Shown here one piece after another: positions 1 through 6,669 of a DNA stretch of 46,468 nt. Location: the NCBI GenBank assembly GCA_019359215.1, contig JAHHHS010000058.1:1-46468 (forward strand). Reading direction: 5' to 3'. The notes beneath the pieces are model-generated. The model was not told where the DNA came from and searched no databases. It saw nothing but the letters and a program-made list of their open reading frames with translations. A program made the position numbers and the translations under genes. The stretch is from Nostoc indistinguendum CM1-VF10 (GTDB lineage Bacteria > Cyanobacteriota > Cyanobacteriia > Cyanobacteriales > Nostocaceae). How positions within the stretch are numbered: position 1 is the first letter of the stretch; each line of letters starts with the position of its first letter.

Positions 1-2
1 AC

Positions 3-674
3 ATCGAATGGGCTAATAACCAAGAAGAATCTTTATTAGTGATTGATGAAGGTTCTACTCTTGGAGATGCAGCTAAAAAATGCCGAAACGAGCGGATTGG
101 CACATTGATTTTACATATTTCTTCACTTGGTGGTTCTAGCAAGGAGAATGTTTGGCTACTTGCTCAATCTCCTTATGTTGGGCCACTAGGGTTAAATTTA
201 TCAGCTACTAGCCAAATTACGGCAATTGCCATCATTTCAGACAAGAATACTAACGTTTTAAAACAGTGGAAAAAGTCACCGATTCTCGAAATGATTGATT
301 TAGAGCAAATAAACACTTTGATTAAAGCCTCTCCCTGCAACCGCGCTGTGTTCTTTGGTGGTAATTCTACATGGGGCGCAATGCCAGAATTGCCTAATTA
401 CTCTGCTCTTGATCGGGACAACGATAAGCCAACAGGAGATTCATTATCAACCCAACAACGGCAACAGTTGAGAACATTTACTGCCATTCAACTGAGTCCT
501 TCTCAACAGATGATTGATAAATTGGAGCGGACACGACATCTAACACTCGAAGATTTTATCGTTAAAGAATTGGGAGAAAATGAGCGTGCTGATGAATTAA
601 AAACAGCAATTCTCACACTTATCCGTCAAACTGACCATCAAGGATTAATTTACAAATTTAAAATTGATGTTTGA
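3..674 (+). CDS. C-terminal part of a P-loop ATPase-like protein (5' end outside window)
   Basis: The frame is open from the first bases of the window, so the gene starts upstream; a GTG at 39 lies inside it and is not a convincing start. The visible part begins IEWANNQEESLLVIDEGS, where hydrophobic residues followed by IDE look like a Walker B motif. A conserved-looking stretch WLLAQSPYVGPLGLNLSA follows, of the kind seen in large plasmid-borne FtsK/HerA/VirB4-like ATPases of cyanobacteria. The last 100 residues (S/T/Q-rich, then helical) resemble a C-terminal regulatory tail. The Walker A motif would lie upstream. Inference: a DNA-handling or mobilisation ATPase. It could be another ATPase class, because only the end is visible. 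Confidence 0.6.
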   Translation: MEWANNQEESLLVIDEGSTLGDAAKKCRNERIGTLILHISSLGGSSKENVWLLAQSPYVGPLGLNLSATSQITAIAIISDKNTNVLKQWKKSPILEMIDLEQINTLIKASPCNRAVFFGGNSTWGAMPELPNYSALDRDNDKPTGDSLSTQQRQQLRTFTAIQLSPSQQMIDKLERTRHLTLEDFIVKELGENERADELKTAILTLIRQTDHQGLIYKFKIDV

Positions 675-768
675 TTGATCTTTGATTGATGTTAATTGCA
701 ACCTGACTCTTAAGAATTTTCTTCACCTCTGCCTCGAATGTCACTAATTAACCAATTCGACTCACGTA

Positions 769-1170
769 ATGCGTAAATCCTTAAATAAATTTGAATATGC
801 TAGTAACTGGTCAATAACTTGCCGTCGTGTAAGAAGGCTGCAACCGCGCTGCACTAATAATCCCTGGCACGGACGCGCTACTGTTGTACATCACATCAAA
901 TATAAACGCTCGTTCTTGCGCCGGATTTTGGGAATGTTTTTACTGCATTTCCCTCGTGCTTCTGTGTCTGATTACGAAATTCCTGGCTGGGATTGTGTAG
1001 GGGTATGCTCCCGTTGCCATGAAAATTACTATGGCAGAAGTAGCAGCCGCATCTCAGTTCACTACCATCAAGTCTGGGTACAAAAAGGTGGACTCAACAA
1101 CCACCAGACTTGGATTAAGGCTACATCTCTACGAATTAAGTTTTGCTTTCTTGCGTTAACCCGTATTTGA
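769..1170 (+). CDS. HNH-nuclease-like small zinc-binding protein
   Basis: This 133-residue protein has Cys28 and His34, then VVHHIKY (His41/His42), and later VCSRCHEN (Cys80, Cys83, His84). The paired Cys and the VHH motif are the arrangement of HNH-type endonuclease domains with a structural zinc. The last 35 residues look unstructured and may be extended past the natural end. It sits between a plasmid-type ATPase and small unknown genes on the same strand, which fits a mobile-DNA setting. There is no clear Shine-Dalgarno before the ATG. A degenerate HNH domain is the best reading; nuclease activity is not shown. Confidence 0.5.
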   Translation: MRKSLNKFEYASNWSITCRRVRRLQPRCTNNPWHGRATVVHHIKYKRSFLRRILGMFLLHFPRASVSDYEIPGWDCVGVCSRCHENYYGRSSSRISVHYHQVWVQKGGLNNHQTWIKATSLRIKFCFLALTRI

Positions 1171-1235
1171 CATTTCCTCTTTCATCATTCTTCACAATTT
1201 TTTTAACGGATGATTCTCTTAATTTTTTTGGTGTC

Positions 1236-1571
1236 ATGAGCGATAAATTAACCACAGCATTACAAAAACTAGCTATCAGTCCAGTTAAACAAGACAGATT
1301 GGCTATTGAACGCCTAGAAAAACAGTACGGCGCTTCTTTACTAGAAATTATTAATCAGATGGAAAACTATGCCATCATTCACCAATCTATGGAAGACGAA
1401 AGGGCTAAACCCAGAAATCAGTTGATTATCATTTGCTGTTATGGCTGTCTTTGGGGCGCAGTTATTGGAATTGCGACGTTATTTATCAAGCCCACTGTGA
1501 CTGTGGCGGCGATTGAATTGGGCTTTTCGGCTGGGGTGTCTGGGAAATTGTTGGTTCAAAAAAGGGAGTAG
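1236..1571 (+). CDS. small membrane-associated protein, unknown function
   Basis: I place the start at the ATG at 1236 (MSDKLTTALQK), because the 31 codons upstream in the frame overlap the preceding gene and look like random coding. The 111-residue product has an amphipathic, charged N-terminal half (about residues 1-60) and then one clear membrane segment (about 62-84, LIIICCYGCLWGAVIGIATLF). A second weakly hydrophobic stretch (about 88-105) precedes a basic C-terminus. This topology would suit a small phage or plasmid membrane effector. I recognise no family and assign no function. Confidence 0.55.
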   Translation: MSDKLTTALQKLAISPVKQDRLAIERLEKQYGASLLEIINQMENYAIIHQSMEDERAKPRNQLIIICCYGCLWGAVIGIATLFIKPTVTVAAIELGFSAGVSGKLLVQKRE

Positions 1572-1634
1572 GTTGAAGTAGTTGAAGATTGGTTTTAATT
1601 GTTTAGCTGAACTCTTGAATTCATTGGAGTAAAT

Positions 1635-1826
1635 ATGGCTTGGTCGAAATCTATTTCAATGGACGTTGCTAACAAGCTTTTTGACGTAATTGGAGTTTCT
1701 TTTGAGCAGAACGAATTAGAGGGCGGTTACATCGCTAAACATGAAAGTAAAACCTTAAGAAGAGCAACCTTAACCGCTTGCTGTATGGCTGTTTTAACTG
1801 ACTGGGTAACAATTAAGGAAAGTTGA
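1635..1826 (+). CDS. small hypothetical protein
   Basis: This 63-residue protein begins MAWSKSISMDVANKLF and is preceded by a good ribosome binding site (TTGGAG about 8 bases before the ATG). It ends 4 bases before the start of the Bro-N gene, so the two are probably co-transcribed and translationally coupled. No membrane segment or motif is recognised; two adjacent cysteines lie near the C-terminus (TACCMAV). A small partner or regulator of the antirepressor is possible but only inferred from position. Confidence 0.5.
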   Translation: MAWSKSISMDVANKLFDVIGVSFEQNELEGGYIAKHESKTLRRATLTACCMAVLTDWVTIKES

Positions 1827-1830
1827 ATTT

Positions 1831-2703
1831 ATGTCAGACCTATCAGTTTTCGTGTTTGAGTCTCAAGAAGTTCGCTTCGTTGGCACACTAGAAAAACCAG
1901 AATGGATTGCTGCGGATGTATGTGCAATATTAGACATTGATACTTCCGTTACTGTGAATGGACAAATTAGGAAAGCCAAAGATGGCAGCACATATCGAGA
2001 TGGTGGGCTTGATGAAGATGAAAAGGGTACTCACAATGTGAGTACCCTTGGTGGAGAGCAAGAAATGCTGACTGTGACTGAGGCAGGGCTTTATCGCCTG
2101 ATCTTCAAATCTCGTAAACCTGTTGCTAAACGATTCCAACGGTGGGTATTCCATGAAGTCCTTCCATCCCTGCGGCGCACTGGCAAGTATGAAATGCCCA
2201 AGCCAACCCAACAACATAACGCCAAACCCACCCTTGATGAACTCGTCAGCTTTGGGCAAAAAGTACTGGCTGGCACAAGGCTTAGTGCAGAGCTACAAAC
2301 TCTTACCATTCTCCGAGGTGTACAAGCAATATGCCCTGAAATAGCACCAATGGCAAAGGAATTAGTTGGCGCTATTCAAGAGGTAGAAGCTACTCCCGAC
2401 CGACATCTGCCTCCAACTGAACTGGGGAAAATCTATGCCGAGCGTAATGGACTGCCCAAGCCTGTAAGACCAGAAGTGGTCAATCGGGTTTTGGAGTCTG
2501 CTGGGCTACAGTGTAAGCAAGTGGAAATCAAGACTGACTCTACAGGAAAACAACGCCAAAAGAACATCTGGCATTTGACTGAAAAAGGTAAACTTTGGGG
2601 TACTGTCACAAGAGACAAAGCTCGGACTCACGACAAGATTGTTGAACATGTTCGCTGGTTGCCTGATGTTCTTGAGGTGATTGATTTGAGTTTAGACGGG
2701 TAA
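1831..2703 (+). CDS. Bro-N family antirepressor-like protein
   Basis: Residues 1-120 match the Bro-N (baculovirus repeated ORF, N-terminal) DNA-binding domain found in phage antirepressors: VFVFESQEVRFVGTLEKPEWIAADVC, then the domain-ending block LTVTEAGLYRLIFKSRKPVAKRFQRWVFHEVLPSLRRTGKYE. Residues 130-290 form a second, helical domain with PTELGKIYAERNGL and a lysine-rich WHLTEKGKLWG, resembling the winged-helix C-terminal halves of such proteins. It sits 4 bases after a small gene. Known members counter a repressor or bind DNA in phages and plasmids, which fits prophage or plasmid origin. A 27-base perfect dyad lies inside the Bro-N coding region. Confidence 0.85.
   Translation: MSDLSVFVFESQEVRFVGTLEKPEWIAADVCAILDIDTSVTVNGQIRKAKDGSTYRDGGLDEDEKGTHNVSTLGGEQEMLTVTEAGLYRLIFKSRKPVAKRFQRWVFHEVLPSLRRTGKYEMPKPTQQHNAKPTLDELVSFGQKVLAGTRLSAELQTLTILRGVQAICPEIAPMAKELVGAIQEVEATPDRHLPPTELGKIYAERNGLPKPVRPEVVNRVLESAGLQCKQVEIKTDSTGKQRQKNIWHLTEKGKLWGTVTRDKARTHDKIVEHVRWLPDVLEVIDLSLDG
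2023..2049. repeat. 27-base perfect palindrome inside the Bro-N gene
   Basis: Two 13-base arms (AAGGGTACTCACA and its exact complement) are separated by a single A. The palindrome encodes KGTHNVSTL in a loop of the Bro-N domain, a region where homologues vary. It could form a cruciform, an mRNA hairpin or an operator; no function is demonstrated. Confidence 0.9.
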
Positions 2704-2819
2704 TGCAAAAAATCTAGATTCATTTCTTAGCTCAAAAGCAGATGCACCCTTTTCAAGAAGATTTGGGCAAAGGGGGAAAGGCTTCGCCGTCAGCGCTTAG
2801 TCGAACGGTAAAAAGCTAT

Positions 2820-4271
2820 TTATTTAGGCACAGTAGTTGCATTGCTTTTCATTCTTGCCCTTTTCTTTGTACCTTCTGTAACCTTCGGTTCTTCTGACTT
2901 ACTGGAGTTAACCATTTTCACCAAAGAAGAATTGAGATAACTTTGTGCAGAGATATACAAACTTTCCCAAATCTCTTGGTTGCGGCTGATTTTTGTACCG
3001 ACTGTATTCCCTGCTGTTTTCTCCGATACCAAGTATTTACGAAAATAGTTAGCCCACACGTGTTGGAGGAAATCCTCGGCAAATTCGTTAAACGGCAAAA
3101 TCCATTTATAGTCCTTATCTAGAAATACGCGATATGATGCGATTATCGGTAATGCCAGGTCAGTTGGCGCACCAAACCCGAATGAGTACTTGCTGTCCGG
3201 CAACAACGTAGTTTTACGTATATCTATTGATGCTAAATCGTTGGCACCTTTTCTTCTGGGGTTGCTGATATGGTCTTGAATGATTTCATAGAGTCTTTGC
3301 TCTATCCACAAAGCATGAGTTAGCAGAGGCAAAAGTGCAGTTAACCTTTCCCTTTCTGCATCTGTGATGTTACTTGGAAGACTCATCCCTGCGGGGTGTT
3401 TGGTTCGTTTGTTGCCGTCGGGGTTGTATTTATTTCTGTCGAGGCAGTAAAGGAGCTTGAGCAAATGGGTGACCAAACAATTCGCAATTCGCAGTTCGCA
3501 ATTCGCAATTGAAAATGCGAATTATGAACTAATTGATTAATTGGCTAAAAGTGGGTACAGAGCCAATACCATACCGTAGGTTGGTGGTCTTCAATTAGCG
3601 GGAGGTACAGAGCCAACACTAAATTGTCTTAATTGCGAATTGCGAATTGCGAATTGCGAATTGGAGTTGACATTGCACTGAGCGTTTCTGGGTGCGCCGC
3701 TTTGGTTTTGGTAATAGGCGATGCGGAATTTTCTATCTTCTGCTCTCTCTAACTGGACTAAATACTGCTTGATAAATTTGTAATCACCCCTGGCGTTGAC
3801 TTTGGAGCGAGAATCTACTGGCGTTGTAGTATTACTTGCCAGGGCTATATCTTTGGCTGATTCTTCAGTCAGTCCGATGTGAATCGTAACTTTTACTCTG
3901 GCTTGGGTTAAATCGTATTTGTAATTTTTCGCTTGCTCAAATGCTAAAACTGTATGTCCGCCGTTGATAATTCCATCACTACCGCCCTCGCTGGCTTCTA
4001 AAATCTCCAGTTCTAGCTCGGTTTTGTTTTTGGTAGGTTTAACAATATTAGCTGACAAAACAATTCCACTGTGGCGAGAGAAGAATTTTGCAGGTTCGGT
4101 CGTCAGCGAGTCGAAGATTTGTCTGTAGGTCGCGCTTTTGCGGTTCGGTTCCCGGATGTTCGGTTCTAGCGGCAGGTCTATAGGGAAGCTGTCTACATGG
4201 GCTGTGGCGATAATGCAATTGGGATTGGCTTGAAAATGGTTATCTATTTTTATATTCCAAGTCTTGGGCAT
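2820..4271 (-). pseudogene. AIPR-like (abortive infection phage resistance) gene, split by a 189-bp insertion
   Basis: Two same-frame halves form one gene. The N-half (from ATG 4271 to about 3663) has the AIPR-type core: FFSRHSGIVLSANIVKPT, GIINGGHTVLAFEQA and LASNTTTPVDSRSKVN. The C-half (3473 down to 2820) begins VTHLLKLLYCLDRNKY and continues with a helical region to a basic tail. Removing 3474-3662 joins ...AQCNVNS to VTHLLKLL in frame and gives about 420 residues. The insertion adds 63 codons, one of them a stop at 3591-3593, so the intact product should not be made unless the insert is bypassed. AIPR proteins are linked to phage exclusion in other bacteria; this family call rests on motif resemblance. 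Confidence 0.6.
3474..3662 (-). mobile_element. 189-bp palindromic insertion inside the AIPR-like gene (copy A)
   Basis: The element is bounded by arrays of AATTCGC/GCGAATT heptamers in opposite orientation (3478-3512 and 3635-3662), so the ends could pair as a long hairpin. Internally it holds two GGTACAGAGCCAA strings (3554-3566 and 3604-3616). Excision restores the reading frame of the host gene exactly. The string TGACCAAACAATTCGC at its left edge recurs at 4316-4331. No transposase is encoded, so this is a non-autonomous, MITE-like or extragenic-palindrome-like repeat. Confidence 0.7.
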
Positions 4272-4315
4272 AGTTTATTTTTTGGGAACTAGAATTTCTA
4301 TGTTAACCAAAACCC

Positions 4316-4443
4316 TGACCAAACAATTCGCTTTTTCGCCCGTTCGCAATGGCTACGCCCCACTGCGTTCGCAAAGCGTCTCGTAGAGAAGAGAGCAATT
4401 GCGGACGTAATTGGATAATTGAGCCATTGGGGTACAGAGCAAA
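4316..4443 (-). repeat. related dispersed repeat (copy B) upstream of the AIPR-like gene
   Basis: It shares TGACCAAACAATTCGC at one edge and GGTACAGAGC(C)AA at the other with the insertion at 3474-3662, in the same orientation. Between them it contains a second common cyanobacterial-type repeat (GGCTACGCC...GCGTCTCGTAGAGAAG). It lies 45 bp upstream of the AIPR-like start codon, so it may affect that promoter. Confidence 0.55.
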
Positions 4444-4471
4444 TTTAATTCATTGATGGAACTTAGATAAA

Positions 4472-4502
4472 GAGTACTTAAACTCTTTATGTTTAAGTAC
4501 TC
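4472..4502. terminator. perfect 12-bp hairpin in the 4.4-4.7 kb intergenic region
   Basis: Arms GAGTACTTAAAC and GTTTAAGTACTC are separated by 7 bases. Neither side carries a strong U-tract, so it is a weak terminator candidate or a regulatory hairpin. The rest of 4503-4743 is AT-rich with no recognised gene. Confidence 0.4.
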
Positions 4503-4743
4503 CCTTTACGGAAAGCTATTTTCAACTCTAAACAACAGCTTAGTTGCTGTATTTATCTACAAAACCTTACTTAAGATAGACTATTATTCATACTTAAGTT
4601 AGTTGCGAAAAGTGCTAATGTTAAAAAGTTTTCTAGAACATCTATAACTAGGCTTAATCTGTTAGTTTCACTTGAAACGTATTTATACTTATTCTCGTTA
4701 TGAGAATGGCTGTTTTACTAGTATTCAGCAAGCGCACAGTACT

Positions 4744-4935
4744 ATGACTACCACCAAGATTCATTCAGTTGTCTGTATTCACTCTCGTGTTTTAGTCGTA
4801 TTTTACACTTTGGATAACTGCTGGCAGTTTCGGATTGTTAGTCCCGATGGCACGGTATTCGGCGACTATCCGATTTACTATAGCGCTGAGGCAGCAGCAA
4901 AAGCTGGGCGTGATTCGATTTATCAAAAACGGTAA
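4744..4935 (+). CDS. small hypothetical protein
   Basis: From the ATG at 4744 the product is 63 residues (MTTTKIHSVV...). A TTG at 4672 would add 24 residues but has no better ribosome binding site. The C-terminal part CWQFRIVSPDGTVFGDYPIYYSAEAAAKAGRDSI looks like a folded small domain of the type seen in short cyanobacterial hypothetical proteins. No function is assigned. Confidence 0.45.
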   Translation: MTTTKIHSVVCIHSRVLVVFYTLDNCWQFRIVSPDGTVFGDYPIYYSAEAAAKAGRDSIYQKR

Positions 4936-5237
4936 AGCGGTTAATTCATTCGGTTGCAACTGTTGGGAGGTTCAATGGAACAGCCCATTGGTTGCGGCTT
5001 TGATCGGGGGCAATCGCATTCTTTTGCCAGTGAAGCACGTTGCCCTACCTACAGCTTTTCTCAGACAGAAGACCTCCGATAACGAGCATCAAGAAGGCAG
5101 GTGTTGGTGCAGCGATCGCGCTTTTTTGCATCTGCAATTCAACACTCACATTCCCCTTGCCGTTGCCCATGCTGTCTTGAGAACATCGAGGGCAAAGGCT
5201 TTGCAGTGATTGGATTGCTAGTGGTAAAACAATTCAT
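4936..5237. other. intergenic, no gene recognised
   Basis: Only short overlapping open frames occur here; none has a recognisable domain or a convincing start. Small fragments (for example a 35-codon frame from 4975) may be remains of a decayed gene. Confidence 0.4.
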
Positions 5238-5474
5238 CTATGGCGCTACTTTCTCTTTGAACTGTTTCCCAGCAGAGAATGCAGGCACTTTGGTCGCCGG
5301 AATTGTCATTGGCTCATTGGTTTTCGGATTACGCCCCTCGCGCTCTGAGCGATGCCTACGGCGGCAAGCTACGCGTCGCTCGAATGACCCAAATCCGACG
5401 AGCGTTACCTTATCCCCATTCGCTACAGCCTCAGTAACGACTTCTAAAGAGGAAAAGACCAATTCGTGTCGCAT
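5238..5474 (-). pseudogene. eroded HU/IHF-family DNA-binding protein gene
   Basis: The core is HU: VANGDKVTLVGFGSFE (the beta-arm base), then REGRNPKTNEPMTIPATKVPAFSAGKQFKEKV, ending at the usual C-terminus. Two defects are visible. The N-terminal dimerisation helices (MNKxELVDxxAxK...KKQA in normal HU) are missing or scrambled. An extra basic stretch RRVACRRRHRSE is read between GSFE and REGRNPK; its DNA (5345-5385) matches a common palindromic repeat type, with GATGCCTACGGCGGCAAGC. A short stop-free frame remains, but the product would probably not fold as HU. No canonical N-terminus is found upstream. Confidence 0.6.
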
Positions 5475-5610
5475 GCCAACAGTATCGATGCTCTAATCAA
5501 CTCTACTTAAGTTGGCGCTTAACTAATGGATCTTGGGTGGTGTCATTTGAAGAAAGTTGTCAAACTGGTTTATTGAACGTTTGAATCTTTGAGCATAAAG
5601 TTTGTAAGCT

Positions 5611-6651
5611 ATGAACCTGTTGGAGTCACTCCGTCGCTCTGGACAATCTATTTGGCTTGATGGGTTTGAGCGAAGCTGGGTGACCAGTGGTCACTTGCAA
5701 CAATCCATTGAAGAAGATGGGTTAATGGGTACACGATCGAACTTTGACGCTTTGAACCTTGCTATCCAGGGACATGCGTATGATCGCGACTTCAATACGC
5801 TGGCACAACAAGGGATGAGCCGGAGCGCTCGTTCAGATTATGAATATTTGCTTGTGCGAGATCTGCAATTAGCGGCCGATCGGTTGAAACCAGTTCATGC
5901 TCATACACAAGGGCGAGATGGTTATGTTCAAGTCGATCTGCCGCCTGATACGCTATTTGAAGCTGAAACTGCGATCGCTGCCGCTCAAAGAATCTGGCGA
6001 GCTGTGGGGTGGAGTAATTTGTTGCTGAGAATCCCAGCGACTGGATTAATGCTGCCAGTGATTGAACAACTGCTTCGTGAAGGCATGAACGTGAATGCTA
6101 CGTTAGTGTTTTCTCTAAACGTATACAACCAGGTCTTTGACCATTATCTCAGAGGATTAGAGAAGGAGATTCAGTTAGGAAAGTCCGTGGGTAACGGCGT
6201 TTGCTTCGCCAGTTTTGCCATTGATCGGTTGGATGCAACGATTAATCCACTCATTGCTCACTCAGAGACATCTTTTAGCATGATGCAATCCAGGCTGCTC
6301 TATGAACAATATCAAAGTCAACGCCAGCGATCGCTCCCTAAAGGGGCAAAGCCACTGCGGTTGGTATGGGATTGCACAGATATTCCGCCTGAATCTGCAT
6401 GGCAATATTTTCAGATAGCAACTCCTGAAACCGTGATGATGCTGGAGCCGTCAACGCTCTTAAGGTATCGTAAGGTTTCTCTCCTGCGTACAAGGCTGAT
6501 TGAGGATGAAAGCGATGAACAGATTCTAACAAGCGAAACGGAAATACTCTCGGATGAACAGATTGAGCAACTTGTGAATGAGGAAATGGCGCGATCGCTC
6601 AACGCCTTTCAACAATTACTAGACACCATTGAACACAAGCGAAGGCGCTGA
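5611..6651 (+). CDS. transaldolase homologue lacking the catalytic lysine
   Basis: The N-terminus LRRSGQSIWLDGFERSWVTSGHLQQSIEEDGLMG, the YDRDF and DLQLAADRLKPVHAHTQGRDGYVQVDLPP blocks and VNATLVFSLNVYNQV follow the bacterial Tal2-type transaldolase pattern at normal length (346 residues). In active enzymes the strand reads (M/L)IK(I/V)PAT and its lysine forms the Schiff base with dihydroxyacetone. Here it is LLLRIPAT with arginine at residue 140. The GxTSNP block is also altered (GTRSNFDAL). The fold should be kept but transaldolase chemistry is probably lost, so a regulatory or other role is likely. The gene converges with the STAND/WD40 gene, 18 bp apart. Confidence 0.8.
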   Translation: MNLLESLRRSGQSIWLDGFERSWVTSGHLQQSIEEDGLMGTRSNFDALNLAIQGHAYDRDFNTLAQQGMSRSARSDYEYLLVRDLQLAADRLKPVHAHTQGRDGYVQVDLPPDTLFEAETAIAAAQRIWRAVGWSNLLLRIPATGLMLPVIEQLLREGMNVNATLVFSLNVYNQVFDHYLRGLEKEIQLGKSVGNGVCFASFAIDRLDATINPLIAHSETSFSMMQSRLLYEQYQSQRQRSLPKGAKPLRLVWDCTDIPPESAWQYFQIATPETVMMLEPSTLLRYRKVSLLRTRLIEDESDEQILTSETEILSDEQIEQLVNEEMARSLNAFQQLLDTIEHKRRR

Positions 6652-6669
6652 ATTTGGATGTGTATTGCT

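Noticed and set aside
2820..3476. The C-half of the AIPR-like gene as an independent gene starting at a TTG
   Set aside because: The TTG lies at the edge of the repeat insert and the protein lacks an N-terminal domain; joining with the upstream half in the same frame explains it better.
3478..3662. Heptamer arrays (AATTCGC) as a possible CRISPR or tandem repeat array
   Set aside because: Units are 7 bases, contiguous and without spacers, and the two arrays are inverted to each other; this fits a palindromic repeat, not CRISPR.
4835..5496. Two overlapping plus-strand frames of 124 and 131 codons
   Set aside because: They overlap each other and the HU-like remnant, have no recognisable domain, and their composition follows from neighbouring sequence.
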